A DNA stretch of 11,799 bases, from assembly GCA_012518325.1 (NCBI GenBank), contig JAAYSR010000012.1, positions 1 through 11,799 on the forward strand, read 5' to 3'. The DNA is from Bacillota bacterium (GTDB taxonomy: Bacteria > Bacillota > Limnochordia > Darwinibacteriales > Darwinibacteriaceae). Positions 6,219-11,799 of the stretch are shown one piece after another. The first letter of the stretch is position 1, and every line of letters begins with the position of its first letter. Position numbers and translations under genes: made by a program. Under the pieces are notes generated by a model, which was not told where the DNA came from, did no database searches, and worked only from the letters and a program-made list of their open reading frames with translations.

Positions 6219-6938
6219 ATGAAGGATTGTTCAGACAGGGGTGAAAACATGCAATGTCACTGTGCGCATGATCGCGATTCCAACTGTGTCTCCTTAGTGC
6301 CGATTTTTCATAACCTGACTGAAGATGAAAAGTGGGAAGTTGCCCAGATAACAAGGGAGCTCACCGTCTCCAAGGGCGAGGAAATCTACGCTATGGACGA
6401 CAGTGTGGACAGTCTTTATGTCATCCATTCCGGACTGGTCAAAATTTACCGTTTGAGTGATACAGGCAAGGAACAAGTGCTGCGGGTGCTGCGGCCGGGA
6501 AACTTCTTCGGAGAGCTGGCCCTGTTCAGCAACTCTCCCATGACGGATTTTGCTGAGGCGTTGGAGGAGTGCACCATGTGTGTGTTTGAGGGCCGGGCCG
6601 TCAGGGAGTTAATGGTGAAATATCCTGAGATCTCGCTGAAAGTCTTGGAGGAACTGAGCCGGAGGCTGGTCAGGACGGAACAGCTTCTGGAAGACATCAG
6701 CCTCCATTCTGTAGAAAGGCGCCTGGCCCAGGCACTCTTGGACTTAAGCGGGGAAGATGGCGAAGTGGAGCTGGAAATGAGTAAAAAGGATCTGGCTTCC
6801 CAGATCGGAATGACCAGCGAAACCCTGAGCCGTAAACTTACCTCCTTTCAGGAGCAGGGCCTGATTGAGCAAGTCGGTCAGAGGAAGATTATCATTAAGG
6901 ATCGGGCAGGTCTGGAAGGGGTTCGGGAAAGTGGCTAA
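6219..6938 (+). CDS. Crp/Fnr family transcriptional regulator with N-terminal cysteine cluster
   Basis: A 239-residue DNA-binding regulator: N-terminal cysteine-rich tail, cyclic-nucleotide-binding-type beta-roll (about 40-150), dimer helix (about 150-175) and winged helix (about 180-235). Cysteines lie at 4, 13, 15 and 23 (CHC, then C eight residues on), a pattern that could hold an iron-sulfur cluster, another metal or a redox switch. The beta-roll keeps GELALF, but the Arg-Ser that binds cAMP phosphate in CRP is replaced by Thr-Asp, so cAMP is unlikely to be the ligand. The recognition helix has S-E-T-L-S-R, the E-x-x-S-R of FNR/CRP. ATG 6219 follows GAGGTGA by about 6 bases. ATG 6249 with AGGGGTG is a real alternative that would drop the first cysteine; GTG 6210 is less likely. 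It overlaps the DUF368 gene by 8 bp. Confidence 0.9.
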   Translation: MKDCSDRGENMQCHCAHDRDSNCVSLVPIFHNLTEDEKWEVAQITRELTVSKGEEIYAMDDSVDSLYVIHSGLVKIYRLSDTGKEQVLRVLRPGNFFGELALFSNSPMTDFAEALEECTMCVFEGRAVRELMVKYPEISLKVLEELSRRLVRTEQLLEDISLHSVERRLAQALLDLSGEDGEVELEMSKKDLASQIGMTSETLSRKLTSFQEQGLIEQVGQRKIIIKDRAGLEGVRESG

Positions 6939-7746
6939 GGAGAAAAACTTCTGGTACCGGCTGCTGAGCGGTTTTGTGATTGGTTTCGGCATGGTGATTC
7001 CCGGAGTAAGCGGAGGCGTTTTAGCCATGGTCCTGGGACTTTACGAACCCATCATCGCAGCCATTGCCAATCCCCTGCAAGACTGGCGCCGCAACCTGAG
7101 GTTCCTGGCACCTCTGGGAATAGGGGCAGCTGTCTGCCTGCTCTTCCTGGCCAGGCTGCTGGAATATTTATTTGCTCAGCATCCGCTGCCCACCCTGTAC
7201 TTGTTCTTCGGACTTGTAATCGCCAGTCTCCCTTCCATGGTCAGGCTGGCCAATGAAAAGGGTTTCCGCCTTTCCTACCTGGTCAGCCTGGCGGCGGGTC
7301 TGTCGGCATTGCTGCTGATTACCAGCCTGCCCCGCCATCTCGGGGAAGGAGGGGCGGCCCAGGCAGGTCTCGTCTACCGTGCCCTGATGGGAGGCGTGTT
7401 AGGCGTCGGACTGGTTGTGCCCGGCTTGAGCGCTTCATTTTTGCTGATCGCCTTCGGCTATTACGAAAAGCTGCTCAAGGCGCTTGTGAACGTAGACTTA
7501 GCGGTGCTTGTTCCCGTTGGACTGGGGCTGGGGCTCACCGTTCTCTTTGCTTCGAAGGTGATTCATTGGCTGTTCCGCTGGCAATACGGCTATGTTTCCT
7601 ATGCCATCGTCGGCCTGATGCTGGGCTCCCTTTATGTCGCCTTTCCGGGCCTGCCCCGTACTTTGTCTGAGTATCTGCTCTGCCTGGTGCTGTTTGCCTG
7701 CGGGGTTGGGCTTGCATCATTATTCCTTAGAAAACAGGATGTCTAG
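6931..7746 (+). CDS. DUF368 membrane protein, polyprenyl-phosphate translocase (PopT) family
   Basis: A 271-residue polytopic membrane protein. The DUF368 signature appears twice: P24-G-V-S-G-G followed by VLAMVLGLYEPII, and P164-G-L-S-A-S followed by FLLIAFGYYEKLL. This internal repeat is characteristic of the family. DUF368 proteins were shown to return undecaprenyl phosphate, the lipid carrier for peptidoglycan and other surface polymers, from the outer to the inner leaflet of the membrane (PopT). GTG 6931 is chosen because GGAAGGGG lies 9 bases upstream and the result begins just before the first membrane segment; it overlaps the regulator gene by 8 bp. An upstream TTG at 6865 would add 22 charged residues lying within the regulator gene. 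The beta-helix gene follows directly. Assignment to the family is firm; function is by homology. Confidence 0.9.
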   Translation: MAKEKNFWYRLLSGFVIGFGMVIPGVSGGVLAMVLGLYEPIIAAIANPLQDWRRNLRFLAPLGIGAAVCLLFLARLLEYLFAQHPLPTLYLFFGLVIASLPSMVRLANEKGFRLSYLVSLAAGLSALLLITSLPRHLGEGGAAQAGLVYRALMGGVLGVGLVVPGLSASFLLIAFGYYEKLLKALVNVDLAVLVPVGLGLGLTVLFASKVIHWLFRWQYGYVSYAIVGLMLGSLYVAFPGLPRTLSEYLLCLVLFACGVGLASLFLRKQDV

Positions 7747-7751
7747 GAGGT
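7745..7751 (+). promoter_or_regulatory. Ribosome binding site that decides a TTG start
   Basis: AGGAGGT overlaps the TAG stop of the DUF368 gene (7744-7746) and lies 7 bases before the TTG at 7759. No in-frame ATG is nearby, so the beta-helix gene very probably starts at TTG 7759 and is translationally coupled to the gene before it. Confidence 0.75.
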
Positions 7752-7758
7752 AGCTGCT

Positions 7759-8421
7759 TTGTGGAAGATAGATGAATTTTTCAGCCTGGAGGGCTGTCCC
7801 TGTCCGGAAGCCTTTGCAGAGGTGCAGTATCCCTGGGAACTGTTGCCCAGGATTGAAGAGCTGATCTATGCTGTGGTAGAGAAAAACCCGGGGAAATACC
7901 GGCAGATCGCGGACAAGGTCTGGGTGGGGGAAGGAACTGCTATAGCTGACACCGCGGTTTTGTACGGCCCGGCTGTGTTCGGGGAGAACTGCCGCATCAG
8001 GCCTAACGCATTTGTCCGGGAGAATGTGCTGGCCGGTGACGGAATCGTCATAGGCAACGCCAGCGAGGCCAAGCAGGTGATCCTATTCTCTGAAGTGCAG
8101 CTGGCCCATTTCAACTATGCCGGGGACTCCATTCTCGGCCGGGGCGCCCATCTAGGCGCGGGTGCAATCATCTCGAACTTCAAAACAACGAAGGACAATG
8201 TCAAGGTCAAGGTGGGAGAAGAGGTTATTGAGACTGGACTGCGCAAGTTCGGCGCCATTTTGGGCGACTGGGCGGAAGTAGGCTGCAATGCAGTATTAAA
8301 CCCCGGCACCCTTGTGGGCCGAGGTTCGATCATCTATCCGCTGACATCGGTGCGGGGCAGCGTTCCTGCCCAGACGATCTGCAAAGCGCCGGGAGTGCTG
8401 ATTCCCCGCCAGCCTAATTAG
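7759..8421 (+). CDS. Left-handed beta-helix acyltransferase-like protein related to the GlmU C-terminal domain
   Basis: A 220-residue protein whose first 50 or so residues are helical and the rest hexapeptide repeats (for example VWVGEGTAIADTAVLYGPAVFG), folding as a left-handed beta-helix. The stretch around H117 (AHFNYAGDSILG) and the following LGAGAIISN match the acetyl-CoA-dependent half of GlmU, whose catalytic His lies in GHLTYLGD. The GlmU nucleotidyltransferase half is missing, so this is a stand-alone domain. It may acylate a sugar nucleotide or amino sugar, with acetyl-CoA the likely donor; the substrate is unknown. It starts at TTG with a strong ribosome binding site overlapping the DUF368 stop. 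It is the last gene of the Crp/Fnr-DUF368 operon and overlaps the convergent kinase gene by 8 bp. Its partner suggests a role in envelope polymer precursors (inference). Confidence 0.8.
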   Translation: MWKIDEFFSLEGCPCPEAFAEVQYPWELLPRIEELIYAVVEKNPGKYRQIADKVWVGEGTAIADTAVLYGPAVFGENCRIRPNAFVRENVLAGDGIVIGNASEAKQVILFSEVQLAHFNYAGDSILGRGAHLGAGAIISNFKTTKDNVKVKVGEEVIETGLRKFGAILGDWAEVGCNAVLNPGTLVGRGSIIYPLTSVRGSVPAQTICKAPGVLIPRQPN

Positions 8422-9736
8422 CGACAAGCTCGGAATAGGGTTCGGCACACATTGCAGGCAGGGTCAGGATAAAGGTTGTCTCCTCCGGAGAGCTCTTATA
8501 GGTGAGGGATCCCTTTAGTTCAACGGCTATATTCTTGCAGATCACCAGCCCCCAGCCGTGGTTGCCTTCAGAGTTCGGTTTTGTGGTCACTCCCCCGCGA
8601 AATATCTTTTTGCCTACCAAAGGCGGGATCTCGGGACCATTGTTCTTGACTGCCAGAATCCTTTCTCCCCCTGGACCGACAGTCCAGGTTAAGGTTACTT
8701 GGGGTTTTGACTGTTTGGAGACCGCGTTAAAAGCGTTGTCTATCAGGTTAATAATCAGCTTCGGGAGCAGACGCTGTTCTTGGAAACAGGAAGGAGGGTC
8801 TGCTTCTATGTTTACTTGAAACTCTATCCTGCGGTGCTTGGCTTCCTTTTGCTTTGATTCCAGCACTGTCAGCCAGGCATCGTGGGGCAGGGATGCATAG
8901 TTGTTGCGATCGGCCAGTTTGGCGGAAGTGTAGTTTAGGCAAGTCATTGCCTCGTCGATCTTGCCCATTTGCAGGTAGGTGGAAATCAGCGTCAGGTCAT
9001 TGATAAACTCATGGCGATCTTCCCGCAGTGTCTTCATGGCTGACTTTTGGATTGCATTTTGTTTAAGCTGGTACTTCAGTGACTTTCCCGCTCTTTCATT
9101 CTCAGTCATGTACTGATGCAGCATAAAGAAGGTGAGGGGCATGGCATAGAGACAGCCTGCCAGGAACAGACTGCAGCACAAGGTGGAAGTCCAGTTCAGT
9201 GCCGGACCGGCAAGGAAAAAGGCAGCGCCTATCACCCCGTAGGCAGAGAGCCAGTAAACTGCTTTTTGTCCGGTACTCTGCTGCTGACTTCCGTTTTGCT
9301 GATCGCGAAAGTCTTTGAACCCAAAGTAGAGGGCGAGAAGGATGATGGGAACATAGGCTCCGTGTTCGTAGCCGCCCAACGCTAAGAATGCCTCCTTGGA
9401 CATGACTCTCGGAATGGAATAGATTCTGAGCAAGGGTTCGAAGAGGGTTTCCCCCAGGGCCGCCAATGCCAGGGTTGTCAGGTAGCAGGCGAGACCATCT
9501 GGGAAAAGGCTTATCTGGAAGATCCACACAAAAAAAAGAAGGTATGTAGTTGAAAGGCAAAGAAACTGCAGGGCTGTGTTGGGAAGCAGGTAGCTACATA
9601 GAACGATAGAGGATACCTGAAGGAGAGTAAAGGAGAATACTTTCCAACCGTCCGGCTTATGGCCAAACATGCGCAGACTGACGATTATTTGCAGCCCTCG
9701 GAAACAGAGATAGAACAGGACTTCAAACAGTAACAT
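8414..9736 (-). CDS. Spo0B-type membrane sensor histidine kinase (AgrC/CitA-like C-terminal half), orphan
   Basis: A 440-residue membrane kinase. The first 210 residues hold about six hydrophobic segments with very short loops, so the input domain is membrane-embedded rather than a large extracytoplasmic sensor. After a linker, the Spo0B-type phosphoacceptor helix is seen at D240-R-H242-E-F-I-N, with H242 the likely phosphorylated residue. The ATP-binding domain has an N box (N330-L-I-D-N334), a G1 region (NNGPEI, 365-370) and a G2 box (GNHGWGL, 391-397). GGGAGGA 10 bases upstream supports ATG 9736. This architecture resembles AgrC/ComD peptide-sensing kinases, but no response regulator, signal peptide gene or AgrB-like gene lies beside it. 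Downstream is a convergent gene (8-bp overlap); upstream is a 173-bp spacer then alaX. The signal and partner are unknown. Confidence 0.9.
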   Translation of the reverse strand: MLLFEVLFYLCFRGLQIIVSLRMFGHKPDGWKVFSFTLLQVSSIVLCSYLLPNTALQFLCLSTTYLLFFVWIFQISLFPDGLACYLTTLALAALGETLFEPLLRIYSIPRVMSKEAFLALGGYEHGAYVPIILLALYFGFKDFRDQQNGSQQQSTGQKAVYWLSAYGVIGAAFFLAGPALNWTSTLCCSLFLAGCLYAMPLTFFMLHQYMTENERAGKSLKYQLKQNAIQKSAMKTLREDRHEFINDLTLISTYLQMGKIDEAMTCLNYTSAKLADRNNYASLPHDAWLTVLESKQKEAKHRRIEFQVNIEADPPSCFQEQRLLPKLIINLIDNAFNAVSKQSKPQVTLTWTVGPGGERILAVKNNGPEIPPLVGKKIFRGGVTTKPNSEGNHGWGLVICKNIAVELKGSLTYKSSPEETTFILTLPAMCAEPYSELVAN

Positions 9737-9759
9737 TACGCCAGATTCCTCCCGGTTAT

Positions 9760-9788
9760 ATCAACGTTAATTATGGATATTTGACGTA
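9760..9788 (-). promoter_or_regulatory. LytTR-like direct repeat pair upstream of the kinase gene
   Basis: Read on the minus strand, AACGTTGAT (9768-9760) matches every position of the LytTR consensus [TA][AC][CA]GTTN[AG][TG], and TACGTCAAA (9788-9780) matches seven of nine. They are direct repeats 20 bases apart start to start, about two helical turns; known LytTR sites usually have a 12-13 base gap, here 11. AgrC-like kinases usually pair with LytTR regulators, which makes the site plausible, but the match is short and could be chance. Confidence 0.25.
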
Positions 9789-9829
9789 ATGTTTTGTTTA
9801 CCTACTCAAAAAATAATCAAACGGAATTT

Positions 9830-9839
9830 TTTCGCGAAA
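9830..9839. promoter_or_regulatory. Perfect 10-bp palindrome TTTCGCGAAA
   Basis: A perfect palindrome with a GC core in an AT-rich spacer, about 95 bases upstream of the kinase start. It could be an operator for a dimeric regulator; no known consensus was matched. Confidence 0.3.
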
Positions 9840-9851
9840 CATTTCACTAAA

Positions 9852-9872
9852 TCCCCCCCTAGCAGGGGGGGA
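9852..9872 (-). terminator. C7/G7 hairpin downstream of alaX, probable terminator
   Basis: Seven C (9853-9859) and seven G (9865-9871) flank the loop TAGCA, with one more A:T pair outside. It begins about 38 bases after the alaX stop on the minus strand. The run after the stem on that strand (ATTTAGTG) is a poor U-tract, so it may terminate weakly, act as a 3'-end stabiliser, or lie in the leader of the downstream kinase transcript. Confidence 0.45.
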
Positions 9873-9909
9873 GATGCGAAAAACGTAAAAAGTAATTTCG
9901 TGAGGTCAA

Positions 9910-11082
9910 TTAGAAGCTTTTAAGCAATGTTTTCAGCAAGTTCAAAAATTCAGCCAGCCCGGAATCGTCTGGGAAATAGACCTGGGCACCGGTCGGGCTG
10001 CCCCCGCCGCGACCTCCGAGGGGCTGGGCCTGCTCTTTAATCAGCCGCCCTAAGTGGGGCTCCTGGCCTTGGTTATGGGCCAGCACAATCCTCTGGCCTG
10101 CTTTGATCACTACGACTCCGTCCGTCTGCTCTAAAATTGCACGGGCCAGCTGCTGCGCCTCTTCAACTGAGGCAGCATCCTCCTCCAGGAAAAAGGGGCT
10201 TTCACCGCCGTCCACAATGGCCTGGGCCCTCCAGCCCGTCAATTCCGCCTTCAGCGTTTCCACCTGTTTTTCCAGTTCAGCCTTGCGCTCCAGCTCCAAA
10301 GCGGTACGCTCCTGGAGTTCTGCTTCAGGTACCGCCAAGAGGCTGACCAAACCTGTGCAGATTTCATGTTTGCGTGCGTAGTCCCGGAGGGCGCGCCTGC
10401 CGCAGAGAAAGTACACGCGGGTCATGCCCTTGTATTTTTCCCACTTGATAACTTTCAATAGGCCGATTTGGCCCGTACTGCTCACATGCGTGCCTGAACA
10501 GGGAGAATAGTCGAATCCCTTGATCTCCACAATGCGGAGATCCCCTTTGAGGTCCGGAATTTTGCGGAGGGGAAGGGAACCTTTCTCCTCGGGCCCTATA
10601 GTATAGGTGAGGAGGGGGAGGTTTGCGAAAATCACCTGGTTAGCCCTTTCTTCCACCGCGTTTTGTTCCCGGACGGACAAAGCCGGGGCGGAAATGTCGA
10701 TAGTGCAGTATTCTTCCCCCAGATGGAAACTTTCGGTACGGAAGCCGTACTTATCTTCAAAAACGGCGGACAGCAGGTGCTGGCCGCTGTGCTGCTGCAT
10801 ATGGTCCAGGCGGCGCTCCCAGTCCAGGACGCAGAAGGCCCGGTCTCCTTGGAGCGGCTGGGGGAGTACGTGGACCACTTTCCCGTCCTCTTCAAAGACA
10901 TCGATTACAGGCACTCCGTTGATGGTGCCCAGGTCATGGGGCTGGCCTCCGCCTGTGGGATAGAATAATGTTTCTTCCAAGACTGCAAAGTATTTCTTGC
11001 CTTCTTGGCGGGTCACTGCAACTTTGGTTTCCAGCTCCTGCAGCCATGGATCGGTGTAATAGCGGCGTATGATAGGAATCAC
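9910..11082 (-). CDS. alaX: Alanyl-tRNA editing protein, AlaX-L type (tRNA-Ala editing plus DHHA1)
   Basis: A 390-residue stand-alone version of the alanyl-tRNA synthetase editing region. It hydrolyses Ser-tRNA(Ala) and/or Gly-tRNA(Ala) to prevent mistranslation. Domains in order: N-terminal AlaRS-like beta domain with the YPTGGGQP motif (41-48), second additional domain with the zinc ligands H98-x3-H102 and C195-x3-H199 (CSGTH), a coiled coil (about 252-290), and a C-terminal DHHA1 domain with a GGRGGGSPTGAQ motif. All expected metal ligands are present. The start is GTG (11080-11082), 9 bases after the stop of the PAP2 gene; the upstream site (GAGAAAGTGA) is weak, so coupling to PAP2 translation is likely. 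No internal Met gives a full editing domain. The long form with DHHA1 identifies AlaX-L. The functional link to a PAP2 phosphatase is unclear. Confidence 0.93.
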   Translation of the reverse strand: MIPIIRRYYTDPWLQELETKVAVTRQEGKKYFAVLEETLFYPTGGGQPHDLGTINGVPVIDVFEEDGKVVHVLPQPLQGDRAFCVLDWERRLDHMQQHSGQHLLSAVFEDKYGFRTESFHLGEEYCTIDISAPALSVREQNAVEERANQVIFANLPLLTYTIGPEEKGSLPLRKIPDLKGDLRIVEIKGFDYSPCSGTHVSSTGQIGLLKVIKWEKYKGMTRVYFLCGRRALRDYARKHEICTGLVSLLAVPEAELQERTALELERKAELEKQVETLKAELTGWRAQAIVDGGESPFFLEEDAASVEEAQQLARAILEQTDGVVVIKAGQRIVLAHNQGQEPHLGRLIKEQAQPLGGRGGGSPTGAQVYFPDDSGLAEFLNLLKTLLKSF

Positions 11083-11091
11083 TCACTTTCT

Positions 11092-11799
11092 CTAGATAGT
11101 TGCTTCAACATGCGGTTTCTTATACAGGCCGAGTTTGGTAAAGGCAAAGGGAGCGCCAAGGCTGGCCCACAGTCCTAACACTCCGTAGCGAATCAGATAG
11201 TCCAGTCCCCAGGGCAGCCAGCTGACGAGGGGCTTCAGTGCAATGCGCAGGAGGAAAAGGACCGCCAGGCCAAGGATGAGTTTGATTATATTCTGCCACA
11301 GGGAGGCGTTTTCCTGGAACTTCACATACCGCAGTTCCAGGCGGTAGCCAAGGAGCGCGCCCAAAAGAAAGCCCGCCGTCATCGGTCCGTCTCCCTGGCG
11401 GTGAGCCAGGAAAAGCAGCAAAGCGGCGACAATTGAACCTAAGATCCAAGTCTTGAACGGGATTTGCTCCAAATCTGCCTTGGCGATGAGGGAATAGGCT
11501 GCCAGCAGGACAATGCCGATTGCCAGTCCCCCCAGAATGTCTATCGGCCAATGTACGCCCAGGTAGATGCGGGAGAAGCTGATCAAAAGAACCATAATCG
11601 CGGCGCCTAGCCAGGCCAGGGGCTTGTTGACCCTTAGAGCCAGAAAACCCCAAAAGGCAGTGCTGCCCTGGGCATGCCCGCTGGGAAAGGCATAGCCTTC
11701 CTGAACTGCCAGGCGCAGCTCCTGGGGAGGGCGCTCGGTCATAAAGATGTGTTTGGCGCCGGAGTTGAGATAGGCGGAAAAAATAAAGAAGGCGGCAAA
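11092..11799 (-). CDS. PAP2 family lipid phosphatase with C-terminal membrane extension (5' end outside window)
   Basis: The frame is open to the window edge; 235 residues are visible. All three PAP2 motifs are intact, counting from the edge: K16-x6-R23-P24, P39-S40-G41-H42, and S76-R77-x5-H83-x3-D87. The ATG at 11740-11742 falls inside the first motif (between K16 and R23), so it cannot be the start. PAP2 enzymes remove phosphate from lipid (pyro)phosphates such as undecaprenyl pyrophosphate or phosphatidate at the outer face of the membrane, with H42 and H83 as the catalytic pair. After the core, about 130 further residues with four or so hydrophobic segments extend the protein beyond a minimal PAP2 domain. 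It is followed by alaX 9 bases later. Substrate is uncertain; an undecaprenyl pyrophosphatase role is possible given the DUF368 gene nearby. Confidence 0.9.
   Translation of the reverse strand, partial: FAAFFIFSAYLNSGAKHIFMTERPPQELRLAVQEGYAFPSGHAQGSTAFWGFLALRVNKPLAWLGAAIMVLLISFSRIYLGVHWPIDILGGLAIGIVLLAAYSLIAKADLEQIPFKTWILGSIVAALLLFLAHRQGDGPMTAGFLLGALLGYRLELRYVKFQENASLWQNIIKLILGLAVLFLLRIALKPLVSWLPWGLDYLIRYGVLGLWASLGAPFAFTKLGLYKKPHVEATI

Larger units (their letters stand above)
9737..9909. other. AT-rich intergenic region upstream of the histidine kinase
   Basis: This 173-bp spacer is visibly more AT-rich than its surroundings and contains no credible open reading frame. From the kinase side it holds the kinase ribosome binding site (9747-9753), two LytTR-like repeats (9760-9768 and 9780-9788), a perfect palindrome TTTCGCGAAA (9830-9839), and a C7/G7 hairpin (9853-9871) downstream of alaX. 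The kinase promoter must lie here unless transcription reads through from alaX, but no good -35/-10 pair was found. Confidence 0.5.

Noticed and set aside
9102..9560. 152-codon open frame in another frame of the kinase gene
   Set aside because: Alternative frame of the kinase membrane domain, with no motif.
11092..11742. ATG at 11740-11742 as the PAP2 start
   Set aside because: The K-x6-RP motif begins upstream of this ATG in the same open frame, which runs to the window edge, so the gene is partial.
1..11799. CRISPR array, tRNA/rRNA, insertion sequence, toxin-antitoxin or defence island
   Set aside because: No spaced repeats, RNA gene signatures, transposase or integrase motifs, terminal inverted repeats or known defence domains were seen in the window.

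Overview
The window looks like chromosome from a low-to-moderate GC, probably anaerobic member of the Bacillota (Clostridia-like). The basis is strong AGGAGG-type ribosome binding sites, use of GTG and TTG starts, tightly packed overlapping genes, a Spo0B-type membrane histidine kinase, and a Crp/Fnr regulator with N-terminal cysteines. This placement is an inference from gene style; no rRNA or other taxonomic marker is present. No tRNA, rRNA, CRISPR array, insertion sequence or phage gene was seen.

Layout: (1) 1-156, the 3' end of a plus-strand sugar-phosphate isomerase/epimerase-like gene, converging on and overlapping a minus-strand NagD-type HAD phosphatase (140-925). (2) 1069-4514, a plus-strand operon of three overlapping genes: MoxR AAA+ ATPase, DUF58 protein, and a polytopic membrane protein ending in a DUF4129-like domain. 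This is the usual MoxR/DUF58/transglutaminase set, but the third protein has no transglutaminase core. (3) 4525-6174, a near-consensus promoter, a CPA2/KefB-type cation:proton antiporter-like protein, a small PII-like protein, and a hairpin terminator. The antiporter-like protein has Asn-Gly where the family normally has its ion-binding acidic pair. (4) 6219-8421, an overlapping operon of a Crp/Fnr-family regulator, a DUF368 membrane protein (the PopT family of polyprenyl-phosphate translocases) and a left-handed beta-helix acyltransferase-like protein related to the GlmU C-terminal domain. (5) On the minus strand, an orphan Spo0B/AgrC-like histidine kinase (8414-9736), a 173-bp AT-rich spacer with a C7/G7 hairpin, a perfect 10-bp palindrome and LytTR-like repeats, then an AlaX-L type alanyl-tRNA editing protein (9910-11082), with a PAP2 phosphatase upstream of it whose start lies beyond the window edge.

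A cell-envelope theme recurs: a DUF368 lipid-carrier translocase, a GlmU-like acyltransferase fold, a PAP2 lipid phosphatase, and a MoxR/DUF58 membrane-associated module. The Crp/Fnr gene heading the DUF368 operon suggests control by redox or metabolic state. I found no wholly unknown system. The most unusual points are the antiporter-like protein without its acidic ion-binding pair, paired with a PII-like protein, and the MoxR operon whose TgpA-like member lacks the catalytic domain.
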